This document shows, piece after piece, positions 49,094-57,848 of a stretch of 64,000 nt of DNA (positions within the stretch are counted from its first letter, which is position 1; every line of letters begins with the position of its first letter). Source of the DNA: Acidimicrobiaceae bacterium (GTDB lineage Bacteria > Actinomycetota > Acidimicrobiia > Acidimicrobiales > RAAP-2). Position numbers and translations under genes: made by a program. A model generated the notes under the pieces. The model ran no database searches. It saw nothing but the letters and a program-made list of their open reading frames with translations, and was not told where the DNA came from. The DNA lies in the NCBI GenBank assembly GCA_027306605.1, contig DAHUZK010000017.1, positions 1-64,000 on the forward strand, in the 5' to 3' direction.

Positions 49094-50488
49094 GTGCTGC
49101 GCCTCCACGACACCGCGACGGGCACCGTGCGCCCGGTCGAGTTCCGCAGCGAGGGCGAGGCGTCCATGTACGTGTGCGGGCCGACCGTCTACGACCTGCC
49201 CCACATCGGGCACGGTCGTTACAACCTCGTCTTCGACGTGCTCCGGCGCTACCTGCTCTACTGCGGGCTGGCCGTCCATTACGTGTCGAACATCACCGAC
49301 GTCGACGACAACATCATCAGGCGCGCCCGCGAGCAGGGCAGAACCGAACCGGAGGTGGCGACCGAATTCGAGGCACGCTGGTGGGAGGCCATGGACGGGC
49401 TGGGTCTCCTCCGACCCGACGACTCGCCGCACGCCACGGCCTACGTCGCCAAGATGGTCGATTTCGTCGCCGACCTGGTGGCCCGCGGCGTGGCGTACGA
49501 GACGTCCGACGGCGTCTACTTCGACGTGGGCCGGGTCGACGGCTACGGCCTGCTGGCCCGGCAGAGCCTCGACTCCCTGCGCGCCGGTGCCCGGGTGGAG
49601 GAGAACGAGGAGAAACGGTCGCCGCTCGACTTCGCGGTGTGGAAGAAGGCCAAGGAGGGCGAGCCGTCCTGGGACGCCCCCTGGGGCGCCGGCCGCCCCG
49701 GGTGGCACACCGAGTGCGTCGTGATGTCGCTCGATCTCCTCGGTGACGGCTTCGACATCCACGGCGGCGGCCAGGACCTGGCCTTCCCGCATCACGAGAA
49801 CGAACGGGCCCAGGCTGCGGCGGAGGACCGGCCTTTCGCACGGCACTGGGTCCACAACGGATGGGTCGAGGTCGAGGGCACCAAGATGTCCAAGTCGCTG
49901 GGCAACTTCACCTCGCTCACCGATCTGCTGGCACGCTGCGACGGTCGGGCCTACCGGCTGCTGGTGCTGCGCGCCCACTACCGCTCGCCCATCGAGGTCA
50001 CCGCAGCGACCATCGCCGACGCCGAGAAGGCGCTCGGCCGACTCGATGTGCTGGCCCGTCGCTTCGGCCTCGGCGACCTGCTGGCCGGGAGCGAGGGAGG
50101 CTTCGTGGTCGAGCGGCGCGACGGCTCCGGTGCCGACCCCGACGCGCTCGCCGCCTTCCACGCCCGCATGGACGACGACCTCGACACGCCCGGCGCGTTG
50201 GCCGGCATCTTCGAGCTCGTCAGCGCGGCGAACTCGAGCGCCGATTCCGGTGACCAGGCCGCCGGCGCGCGGCTGGCCCGCACCGCCGCCCTCCTGGCCG
50301 CGGCGCTCGGGCTCCCCCTGCGCGGTGCCGCGCCCGAGGTCGACGAGCACACGGCGCGCCTGGTGGCCGAGCGCGACGCCGCCCGCCGGGAGAAGGACTT
50401 CGCCCGGGCCGACGCCCTGCGTGACCAGCTCGTCGGGCTGGGCTGGACGGTCGAGGACACGGCCGAAGGAACGGCCGTTCGCCGCTGA
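49094..50488 (+). CDS. cysS: Cysteinyl-tRNA synthetase
   Basis: 464 residues, full length. Zinc ligands in MYVCGPTVYDLPHIGHGRYN (Cys and HIGH region), HTECVVM, and FPHHENE; KMSKS as GTKMSKSLGNF; C-terminal DEHTARLVAERDAARREKDF anticodon/DALR-like helices. It is CysS rather than the shorter mycothiol ligase MshC. GTG 49094; the 20-bp gap to valS leaves almost no leader, so transcripts may be leaderless. Confidence 0.95.
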   Translation: MLRLHDTATGTVRPVEFRSEGEASMYVCGPTVYDLPHIGHGRYNLVFDVLRRYLLYCGLAVHYVSNITDVDDNIIRRAREQGRTEPEVATEFEARWWEAMDGLGLLRPDDSPHATAYVAKMVDFVADLVARGVAYETSDGVYFDVGRVDGYGLLARQSLDSLRAGARVEENEEKRSPLDFAVWKKAKEGEPSWDAPWGAGRPGWHTECVVMSLDLLGDGFDIHGGGQDLAFPHHENERAQAAAEDRPFARHWVHNGWVEVEGTKMSKSLGNFTSLTDLLARCDGRAYRLLVLRAHYRSPIEVTAATIADAEKALGRLDVLARRFGLGDLLAGSEGGFVVERRDGSGADPDALAAFHARMDDDLDTPGALAGIFELVSAANSSADSGDQAAGARLARTAALLAAALGLPLRGAAPEVDEHTARLVAERDAARREKDFARADALRDQLVGLGWTVEDTAEGTAVRR

Positions 50489-50497
50489 GGGCATCGC

Positions 50498-50557
50498 CCC
50501 GGTTCCACCGGCATCTTCCCGGTTCAACCGGCGTCGTCCCTGTTCAACCGGCGTGCT
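50498..50557 (+). repeat. Three 20-bp tandem repeats, each with a CCGGTT..ACCGG dyad
   Basis: Units start CCCGGTTCCACCGG, CCCGGTTCAACCGG and CCCTGTTCAACCGG and recur every 20 bp (50498, 50518, 50538). Each is a small inverted repeat; two helical turns separate them. They begin 9 bp after the cysS stop and end 34 bp before the operator of the acyl-CoA dehydrogenase, and may act as termination/anti-readthrough structure or binding sites. Confidence 0.8.
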
Positions 50558-50590
50558 CCTCGTCCGCGCGCAGCGGTTACCGACCCGTAG

Positions 50591-50606
50591 GTTACTCTGG
50601 AGTAAC
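50591..50606. promoter_or_regulatory. Operator palindrome GTTACT-CTGG-AGTAAC
   Basis: Perfect 6-bp arms around CTGG, 98 bp before the ATG of the acyl-CoA dehydrogenase. Dyads of the GTTACT/AGTAAC form are typical of TetR-family fatty-acid regulators in actinobacteria (family knowledge; the regulator is not adjacent). Confidence 0.65.
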
Positions 50607-50704
50607 AGAGTGACTCGTTGGGAACCGACCCCGTGGGAGCTGTTTCCCGGGGAACCGGGGACCACCGGGGGCGGTGCAGGGGGCCAGCACGAAGGAAGGC
50701 GACG

Positions 50705-51919
50705 ATGTCCGACTACTCGCTCGAGTTGAACGAAGACCAGCTCCAGATCCAGAAGTGGGTCCACGACTTCGCCGAGGACGTCGTCCGACCGGCCGGGCGC
50801 GAGTGGGACGAGCGTGAGGAGACGCCCTGGCCGATCATCGAGGAGGCGGCGCGCAACGGGCTGTACTCATTCGATTTCATCGCCCAGTGCTTCGCGGACC
50901 CGACCGGTCTGTTGATGTGCCTCGTGAACGAGGAGATGAGCTGGGGCGATGCCGGTATCGCCCTGGCCATCTTCGGGTCGACCCTGGCGGTCGCCGGGAT
51001 CTTCGCCAACGGCACCCCGGAGCAGATCGGGGAGTGGATCCCCCAGTGCTTCGGCACGCCCGAGGACGTGAAGCTGGCCGCCTTCGGCGTCTCCGAGCCG
51101 GACGCCGGCTCGGACGTCTCCTCGCTGAAGTCGCGGGCGGTCTACGACGAGGCAAAGGACGAGTGGGTGCTCAACGGCACCAAGACTTGGATCACCAACG
51201 GCGGGATCGCCAACACACACGTCCTGGTCCTCTCCGTCGATCCGTCGCTCGGCAGTCGGGGACAGGCCAGCTTCGTGGTACCCGAGGGAACGCCGGGCAT
51301 CGCGCAGGGCCAGAAGTTCAAGAAGATGGGCATACGGGCCTCGCACACCGCCGAGGTCGTGCTCGACGACTGCCGCGTCCCCGGCCGCTGCCTGCTCGGC
51401 GGCAAGGAGAAGCTCGACGAGCGCCTGGCCCGCGCCAGGGAGGGCAAGCGGACGTCGACGCAGGCGGCCATGGCGACATTCGAGGCGTCCCGTCCGATCG
51501 TCGGTGCGCAAGCCGTCGGCATCGCCCGGGCGGCCTACGAGTACGCGCTGGACTACGCCAAGGAACGCAAGCAGTTCGGCCGGGCGATCATCGAGAACCA
51601 GGCCATCGCCTTCAAGCTGGCCGACATGAAGATGCACACCGACGCCGCCCGCCTGCTCGTGCACCGGGCCGCCAACATGGCGTCCACCGGGAAGAAGTTC
51701 GAGAGCGGCGAGGGGTCCATGTCGAAGCTCTACGCCGGCGAGAACGCGGTCTGGGTGACCGAGCAGGCCATCCAGATCCTGGGCGGGTACGGCTACGTCC
51801 GGGAGAACCCGGTCGAGCAGTGGCACCGCGACTCGAAGATCTACACCATCTTCGAAGGGACCTCGGAGGTCCAGAGGCTGGTGATCTCCCGGGCGATCTC
51901 GGGGATCCACGTCAACTGA
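50705..51919 (+). CDS. Acyl-CoA dehydrogenase
   Basis: 404 residues with the full family core: AAFGVSEPDAGSDVSSLKSRA, TKTWITNGGIANTHVLVLS, MGIRASHTAEVVLDDCRVP, GIARAAYEYALDYAKERKQF, ILGGYGYVRENPVEQWHRDSK and the catalytic glutamate in IYTIFEGTSEVQ. That is the short/medium-chain arrangement. ATG 50705 has GAAGGAAGG upstream; a frame open from 50618 lacks homology. Probably controlled through the palindrome at 50591. Confidence 0.94.
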   Translation: MSDYSLELNEDQLQIQKWVHDFAEDVVRPAGREWDEREETPWPIIEEAARNGLYSFDFIAQCFADPTGLLMCLVNEEMSWGDAGIALAIFGSTLAVAGIFANGTPEQIGEWIPQCFGTPEDVKLAAFGVSEPDAGSDVSSLKSRAVYDEAKDEWVLNGTKTWITNGGIANTHVLVLSVDPSLGSRGQASFVVPEGTPGIAQGQKFKKMGIRASHTAEVVLDDCRVPGRCLLGGKEKLDERLARAREGKRTSTQAAMATFEASRPIVGAQAVGIARAAYEYALDYAKERKQFGRAIIENQAIAFKLADMKMHTDAARLLVHRAANMASTGKKFESGEGSMSKLYAGENAVWVTEQAIQILGGYGYVRENPVEQWHRDSKIYTIFEGTSEVQRLVISRAISGIHVN

Positions 51920-52353
51920 CCATCTGCTGAGCAGTCCTGAGTTGCTCTCGGCGTACCGCCGTGACGTTCAACGGGGTGAGCCGATCGGAGCAAGGCCGGT
52001 CGCAGAAGTCCCGCGGTCAGTGAGGCAACCAGGTGTCGTCGCCGGGAAGCCGAGCGCAGTCGGCATCACCGCCACGAACTGCCGCAAACCAGCGGATCCT
52101 GGTGAGCCCGGTGCAAGCACGACGGAGCGCGGATGCGAGACCGGCTTTGGGAGCAACGTCGACCCGGCATGGTGGAGAACCACGGGCGATGCCGCGCGGT
52201 GTGCGGCCTCGGCTGGTCGCGGGGCCGCCGGCGGTACTGCACCCTTGCTCTGCTCTTCCATGAGTCCGTCCATGCGGCGACCGTTCCGACATGACTGGCT
52301 GAACTGGGAACTCAGGTCTCTGCGACGTCCACGTCACCTGACCCGGCCGGGGG
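51920..52353. other. 434-bp gene-free region with RNA-like secondary structure
   Basis: Lower in GC than its neighbours and without a convincing gene on either strand. From 51942 it folds an extended hairpin: TTGCTC/GAGCAA (51942-51947 with 51978-51983), TCGGC/GCCGA inside it, and an apical CCGT/ACGG. A GCCGA-GCGCAG-TCGGC hairpin lies further on (about 52050-52065). Its base composition, short hairpins and GTCAGTGAGGCAACCAGG-type text remind me of the 5' half of a group II intron lacking its reverse transcriptase, but this is recollection, not proof. Confidence 0.35.
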
Positions 52354-52770
52354 TCACTCGGCGAGCGCCCTCGCCTGCTCCGGGGTGAGCGACGCCCCCC
52401 GCCCTCCGTACGCGGCGAGGGCGTAGATGACCGCCACCCCGAGGCCGACGTAGGTGATCGACCACAGCGGGTAGTAGGGCATCCACCACACGGCGCTGAT
52501 GGCCGCGATGGCAGCGGCGACGATCCCCAGCCAGCGTGCGAGCTGGGAACCGCTCATCAGGGCCAGCGCGCAGAGGATGAGCACGATCCCGACGATCAGG
52601 TAGACCCATCCGTAGGTCTTGAGGCTGTGGCCGAAGAGCGCCGCCTGGAGGTTCTCGGGTACGGCGCCGTGGTAGCGGAAGGCCCAGATGGCGTCGAAGA
52701 TCCTCATGATCCCGGCGACGCCGAGCACGATGGCGGAGAACAAGATCCAGCCGTGGCCCCGGTCGTTCAT
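52354..52770 (-). CDS. Four-helix DUF7144-type membrane protein
   Basis: 138 residues with four hydrophobic helices (about 8-28, 52-75, 80-98, 104-120) and short polar loops: ILFSAIVLGVAGIMRIFDAI, YGWVYLIVGIVLILCALAL and WWMPYYPLWSITYVGLGVAV. The pattern matches small actinobacterial membrane proteins of unknown role. ATG 52770 with GGAGTCGACC upstream. Divergent from the P-type ATPase across 216 bp, in which I see no other gene. Confidence 0.72.
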   Translation of the reverse strand: MNDRGHGWILFSAIVLGVAGIMRIFDAIWAFRYHGAVPENLQAALFGHSLKTYGWVYLIVGIVLILCALALMSGSQLARWLGIVAAAIAAISAVWWMPYYPLWSITYVGLGVAVIYALAAYGGRGASLTPEQARALAE

Positions 52771-52986
52771 GGTCGACTCCGTTTCACTCTGCGGGTTCAA
52801 CATGCGGGTGTGGAAAGGACGCCTGATGGCACGGGCGTCCACCCTCGATCGTGCGCTGCTCGGACAGCCGTCCGTAGGGTCCAAGGTCCCACGGAGACCG
52901 GCCCGCGACATGGGACGTTGGACCCTTGCTGTCCGAGAGTGCCGAGAACACCCTGAACGGATCAGGCACCGGACAAGGAGCTGACC

Positions 52987-55749
52987 GTGACCGACCTGGC
53001 GCAGGTACCACCGGACGAGCTCTCGCAATCGGCGTGGTACTCGCGCCCGGGCACCGAGGTGGCGGCGGCGCTGGGCGTCGACCCCGCGGTCGGGCTGACG
53101 TCGGGGCGAGCCGACCAGCTCCTGGCCTCCCACGGGCCGAACGCGCTCCCCGAGGAGAAGGCGAAGCCGGGATGGCTCCGCTTCGTCGACCAGTACCGCA
53201 CCTACATGCAGTTGATCCTGGTCGGGGCGGCCGTCGTCTCCATGATCGTCGGGCAGTGGAACACCGGGATCCTGCTCGTCGTGCTGACCGTGGTGAACGC
53301 CGTGGTCGGGCTCCGCCAGGAGGGCAAGGCCGAGAGTGCCATGAACGCGCTCAAGTCCATGATGAAGATCACGGCGCGGGTACGCCGCGACGGGACGGAG
53401 CTCGAGATTCCCGCCGAGCAGGTGGTGGTGGGCGACGTCGTGCTCCTGGCCGCCGGCGACGAGGTCCCCGCCGACGGGCGATTGATCGAGGCGACAGCGC
53501 TCCAGGTCGACGAGTCGGCGCTGACGGGCGAGAGCGTGCCGGCCCAGAAGCAGACGGCGGGTCTCGACGGCGCCGGCCTCGCGCCGGGGGACCAGGTGAA
53601 CATGGCCTTCATGAACACCCCGGTGACGCACGGCAGCGGCCTGATGCTCGTCACCGCCACCGGGGCCGACAGCGAGATGGGCAAGATCTCGGGGATGCTC
53701 TCGGCCACGGCCAAGGAGCAGTCCCCGCTCACCCGGGAGCTCAACACCCTGACCCTGTGGATCGTGGCGGCCGCCGGGCTCACCATGATCGTGATGTTCG
53801 CCCTCGGCCGCAGCCGCGGCGAGGCCTGGGACGCATTGTTCGTGGCGGCCGTGACGCTCGCCATCGCGGCCATCCCCGAGGCGTTGCCCACGGTCACCCA
53901 GGTCATCCTCTCGCTCGGGAGCGTCGAGCTGGCCAAGCGCAACGCGCTGGTCAAGGAGCTGCCGGCCGTCGAGACCCTGGGCTTCACCTCGGCCATCAAT
54001 TCCGACAAGACGGGCACCCTGACCATGAACCAGATGACCGCGGTGGAAGTCGTCGACCCTACCGACCGCTACACGGTCACCGGTTCTGGCTACGGCCTCG
54101 AAGGACACGTGCAGCATGCTGCCGGGACGACCGACACCATCGAGGACGCCGTGTTGCCCTTCGTGGTGGCCAACGACGCCGAGGTGGCCCAAGGGGCGGT
54201 GGTGGGCGACCCGACCGAGGGGGCCTTGCTCGTGCTCGGCCACAAGGCCGGGATCGACGTCGACGCCACCCGTGAGCACCTGCCGCGCCTCGCCACGCTC
54301 CCCTTCGACCCGACCTACAAGCTGATGGCGACCTTCCACCAGGTCGTCGACGGGTCCGGGCACCAGGTGGTCCGCTGCTTCGTGAAGGGGGCGGCACCGG
54401 CCGTGATGGACCGGGCCACCACCGCCCTCTCCGGCGGCGGCTCCGTCCCGTGGGACGCCGACCTGGCCGGCCGGGCTCAGGCGAACATCGAGCGTATGGC
54501 CCGCCTGGGCGAGCGGGTGATGGCCGCCGCCCGCCGCGACATCGACCCGTCCGCCTTCGACCCGGCCGGCGATCTCTTGACCTTCGTCACCGATCTGCAG
54601 ATGACGGCGCTGGTCGGCATGGTCGACCCGCCGCGGGCCGAGTCGAGGCAATCGGTGAAAGAGGCCCAGGACGCCCACATCCGCGTCCGCATGATCACCG
54701 GCGACGACGTCACCACGGGGGCGGCCATCGCCGCGCAGGTCGGCATTCCGGGCGAGGCCATCTTGGGTTCCGATTTCGCCGCGCTCTCCGAGTCCGAGCG
54801 CCTCGAGCGGATCGACGACATCGGCGTGGTCGGCCGCGTCGCTCCCGAGCACAAGGTCCTGCTGGTCGACACCTTGAAGAAGAAGGGTGCCGTCGTGGCC
54901 ATGACCGGCGACGGGGTCAACGATGCGCCGGCCATCAAGGCGGCCGACATCGGCATCGCCATGGGGAGCGGCACCGAGGTGGCCAAGAACGCCGGACGGA
55001 TGATCCTCTCCGACGACAACTTCGCCACGATCGTCTACGCGGTCGAGCAGGGCCGCAAGATCTTCGACAACCTCACCAAGTACATCCGGTTCGTACTGGT
55101 GCTGCTGGTCGTCTTCGTGCTGACCTTCCTCGGCGCCTCCCTCTTCAACATCGCCGACGGAGCGCCCTTCAACCCGGCCCAGGTCCTGTGGACCCACTTC
55201 GTGGTCAACGCCGCCTTCGGCTTCGCCCTCGGCTTCGATCTCGAGACGCCCGGGCTCATGGCCCAGGTGCCCAAGCCACGCGGCGAGTCGGTCCTGACCC
55301 CACGGTTGCTGATCACCGTCGGGTTGTCGGGGCTGGCCATCACCATCGGCCTGCTCGCCATGATCCAGCTCGGCACGGAGCACTTCCACAGCGAGGCGGT
55401 CGGCAACTCCATCGCCTTCACGACGTTCGCCCTGTGCCTGATCGTCGCCGCGCTCGAGTGCCGCAGCGAGACCGAGTCCATCTTGAGGACCGCCACCTTC
55501 GACAGCCGGCAGATGAACCGGGCCCTCATCGTCGAGTTCGCCTTGGCCGTCCTCACGACGCAGATGGACGCGCTGCGGCGCCTGCTCGACACCACCCAGC
55601 TCAACGTGCGCGAATTCGGCTGGGCCCTCGTGCCCGCGCTCGGCCTCTTCGTGCTCTGGGAGGGGGGCAAGCTGCTGGTGCGCCACCACGCCGCACGCGC
55701 CCCGTCTCCGGTCAGGCCCTCACTGGCCGTGGTCGGAGGGGACGGATGA
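52987..55749 (+). CDS. P2-type cation-transporting ATPase
   Basis: 920 residues, SERCA-like order. Actuator TGES at 190s (DESALTGESVP), M4 AAIPEALP, phosphorylation Asp340 in NSDKTGTLTMNQM, nucleotide domain with FVKGAA, P-domain MITGDDVTTGAAIA and MTGDGVNDAPAIKAADIGIAM. In M6 the calcium-pump NLVTDG motif is replaced by THFVVNAAFG, so both key M6 acid/polar ligands differ and Ca2+ selectivity is unsure. ATG is absent; GTG 52987 has ACAAGGAG upstream. About ten membrane helices. Confidence 0.92.
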   Translation: MTDLAQVPPDELSQSAWYSRPGTEVAAALGVDPAVGLTSGRADQLLASHGPNALPEEKAKPGWLRFVDQYRTYMQLILVGAAVVSMIVGQWNTGILLVVLTVVNAVVGLRQEGKAESAMNALKSMMKITARVRRDGTELEIPAEQVVVGDVVLLAAGDEVPADGRLIEATALQVDESALTGESVPAQKQTAGLDGAGLAPGDQVNMAFMNTPVTHGSGLMLVTATGADSEMGKISGMLSATAKEQSPLTRELNTLTLWIVAAAGLTMIVMFALGRSRGEAWDALFVAAVTLAIAAIPEALPTVTQVILSLGSVELAKRNALVKELPAVETLGFTSAINSDKTGTLTMNQMTAVEVVDPTDRYTVTGSGYGLEGHVQHAAGTTDTIEDAVLPFVVANDAEVAQGAVVGDPTEGALLVLGHKAGIDVDATREHLPRLATLPFDPTYKLMATFHQVVDGSGHQVVRCFVKGAAPAVMDRATTALSGGGSVPWDADLAGRAQANIERMARLGERVMAAARRDIDPSAFDPAGDLLTFVTDLQMTALVGMVDPPRAESRQSVKEAQDAHIRVRMITGDDVTTGAAIAAQVGIPGEAILGSDFAALSESERLERIDDIGVVGRVAPEHKVLLVDTLKKKGAVVAMTGDGVNDAPAIKAADIGIAMGSGTEVAKNAGRMILSDDNFATIVYAVEQGRKIFDNLTKYIRFVLVLLVVFVLTFLGASLFNIADGAPFNPAQVLWTHFVVNAAFGFALGFDLETPGLMAQVPKPRGESVLTPRLLITVGLSGLAITIGLLAMIQLGTEHFHSEAVGNSIAFTTFALCLIVAALECRSETESILRTATFDSRQMNRALIVEFALAVLTTQMDALRRLLDTTQLNVREFGWALVPALGLFVLWEGGKLLVRHHAARAPSPVRPSLAVVGGDG

Positions 55750-55759
55750 GGCCGGCCTC
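55748..55759. terminator. Palindrome GAGGCCGGCCTC at the end of the ATPase gene
   Basis: A perfect 12-bp palindrome that begins in the ATPase stop codon and faces the convergent MarR gene. It may add to termination in both directions; no T-run. Confidence 0.3.
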
Positions 55760-55782
55760 CTGAGCACGCCGACTCCAGCCGG

Positions 55783-56217
55783 TCAGGTCCCTTCGCCCGT
55801 TCCGATCTTCGCCAGCACGCCGGCCAGCGCTTCGAGGTCCCCTGCCCCGAGGGCGCTGAACGCCGGCGGCGGCGTCCCCAGGATCCCGTCGGCCCTGGCG
55901 GCGAGCTGCCTCCCCTTGCGCGTCACCTCCACCATGCGGGCCCGGCGGTCGAGAGGGTGGGGGCGACGGAACACCAGACCCTGGGACTCCAGATCGTCGA
56001 CGACGACGGTGGCGTACGGCGCGTCGATGCCGAGCGCCGAGGCCAGCTCCGACATCGCCATCGGGGCCGCGGCCAGCCGGCGGAGCGCCCGGATCCTCCC
56101 GAAGCTCATGCCCAGCGCTTCGGAGGCCTCGCGTCGGCGCACGTTGTGCAGGACGAGTTCGCACATCGTCGTCCACGCCTGGCGTGCCGCAGCGGACGGC
56201 TCCACGGGGGTCGTCAC
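55783..56217 (-). CDS. MarR-family regulator of the adjacent efflux gene
   Basis: 144 residues. Winged helix: LGMSFGRIRALRRLAAAPMA, then MSELASALGIDAPYATVVVDDLESQGL and RRPHPLDRRARMVEVTRKG as the wing. GTG 56217 sits in a GTGA overlap with the MFS gene, so regulator and transporter are one operon, a common arrangement for drug-responsive MarR repressors. Confidence 0.88.
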   Translation of the reverse strand: MTTPVEPSAAARQAWTTMCELVLHNVRRREASEALGMSFGRIRALRRLAAAPMAMSELASALGIDAPYATVVVDDLESQGLVFRRPHPLDRRARMVEVTRKGRQLAARADGILGTPPPAFSALGAGDLEALAGVLAKIGTGEGT

Positions 56218-57740
56218 CGCGCTCCGGGCTGTGCATGGGCCAGCATCTCGGGGTTCAGCTCCGCCGCCGTGCGACGGGCGGACGCCAGCGCGCGTCGGGA
56301 CGTCGCCACCAGCCCGAGGACGAGGACGACAGCGCCGCATGCCGCCAGGATCCACCACGCGGCGTGCGTCGCCGTGGCGAAGCCGGCGTCGACCGCCGAT
56401 CCCTTCACCTGCGTGGTGACGAGCGCGCCCACGACGGCCACGCCCAGTGTCTGTCCGACCTGGCGTGACGTCGACGCCACGGCGGAGGCCACGCCCGCCT
56501 GGGCCCGCGGCATCCCCGACACGGCCGCGTTGGTGATGGGAGCGTTGACCAGGCCGAAGCCGAGCCCGAAGACGACGTAGGCGACGAAGAGCCAGGTGAA
56601 CGGCGTGACGGCGTCGATGCTCGCCAGCATGGCGCATGCCGCGGTCAGTCCGATGCCCGCCAGGACCAGGGGGATCCGGGCGCCCCGATGCCCGACGATC
56701 CGTCCCGAGACCGGCGAGGCCAGGACGGTCATGGCGGCCATGGGAAGGGTGTCGACTCCGGCCTGGAGGGGGGACAGGCCTCGCACCTCCTGCAGGTACA
56801 GCGTGTTGAGGAACAGGAAGCCGCCGAGAGCCGCGAAGGCGGCGACCGCAGTGATCGTGGCGGACGTGAAGGGGATGGACCGGAAGAACCGCACGTCGAC
56901 GAGCGGGTCCTCGCGGCGCGGTTCGTAGAGGATCAGCCCGACGAGGGCCGTCGCCGCCAGGCAGAACGACACGACGATGGCCGGCGACGACCAGCCGCGC
57001 CGGGGTGCCTCGATGATCCCGAAGGTGAGGGTGGCGAAGAGCACGATCATGAACAGCTGGCCGACGGGATCGAAACGGCGGGCTCTCGGCGCCTTGGATT
57101 CGGGGATGGAGCGCAGGGCCAGCGTGATGGCGACCAGGCCGACCGGGATGTTGATCCAGAAGATGGAGCGCCACCCCGCCGAGGTGACCAGGAGGCCGCC
57201 GACGATCGGGCCGAGGGCCATGGAGATGCCCACGACGGCGCCCCAGACGCCGACGGCCTGGGCGCGCTCCCTCGGGTCGGTGAACGTGTTCGTGATGATG
57301 GACATCGCCACCGGATTGAGCATCGACCCGCCGACGGCCTGCAGCATGCGGAACACCACGAGCAGGCCGAGGCTGGGGGCCAGGCTGCAGAGCAGGGAGC
57401 CGGCCGAGAAGACCGAGAGTCCGACGACGAAGGTGCGCCGCCGTCCCAGCCTGTCCGCGGTGGAGCCCGACAGCATGAGGAGGCTGGCCAGCACGAGCGT
57501 GTACGCGTCGACCACCCACTGCAGCCCCGAGACCGAGGCGCCGAGGTCGTGCCCGATGGACGGCAGCGCCACGTTGACGATCGTCACGTCGAGGCCGACG
57601 ATCAGAAGGCTCATGGAGCAGATGAGCAGGATCCCGACCCGCCGGCCTCGGGAGAGCTCGTGGATGGCCGGTGCCGCCACCGGTGCCGCCACGGGTGCAC
57701 CCGCCGATGCAGGTCCCAGCCCTGATGGTTGTGTTTGCAT
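56214..57740 (-). CDS. MFS drug transporter, DHA2 (EmrB/QacA) family
   Basis: 508 residues, 14 predicted helices. Motif A region GSTADRLGRRRTFVVG, DVTIVNVALPSIGHDL in helix 1 and WRSIFWINIPVGLVAI (motif C neighbourhood GISMALGPIVGGLL) are typical. It exports hydrophobic compounds with protons. ATG 57740 has no ribosome site and an AT-rich tract (GAATAGTT) immediately before it, suggesting a leaderless transcript. MarR is translated behind it. Confidence 0.92.
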   Translation of the reverse strand: MQTQPSGLGPASAGAPVAAPVAAPAIHELSRGRRVGILLICSMSLLIVGLDVTIVNVALPSIGHDLGASVSGLQWVVDAYTLVLASLLMLSGSTADRLGRRRTFVVGLSVFSAGSLLCSLAPSLGLLVVFRMLQAVGGSMLNPVAMSIITNTFTDPRERAQAVGVWGAVVGISMALGPIVGGLLVTSAGWRSIFWINIPVGLVAITLALRSIPESKAPRARRFDPVGQLFMIVLFATLTFGIIEAPRRGWSSPAIVVSFCLAATALVGLILYEPRREDPLVDVRFFRSIPFTSATITAVAAFAALGGFLFLNTLYLQEVRGLSPLQAGVDTLPMAAMTVLASPVSGRIVGHRGARIPLVLAGIGLTAACAMLASIDAVTPFTWLFVAYVVFGLGFGLVNAPITNAAVSGMPRAQAGVASAVASTSRQVGQTLGVAVVGALVTTQVKGSAVDAGFATATHAAWWILAACGAVVLVLGLVATSRRALASARRTAAELNPEMLAHAQPGAR

Positions 57741-57848
57741 AACTATTCGGAGCGTAGCAGTGCGCTTCGAGCGGTCGCGCCGGCCGGTACCGCCAGGCCG
57801 CCCCGGGTCCCTCGGCCGGCGCCCGGTCGCCGTACGCTTGGCGGCCCT

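Noticed and set aside
51942-52388. A 148-codon plus-strand frame in the gene-poor region
   Set aside because: No ribosome site, no recognisable motif, mixed composition and an overlapping competing frame on the other strand; secondary structure explains the region better.
52354-55689. A 1111-codon minus-strand frame
   Set aside because: Only the final 138 codons are a plausible membrane protein; the remainder is antisense to the P-type ATPase.
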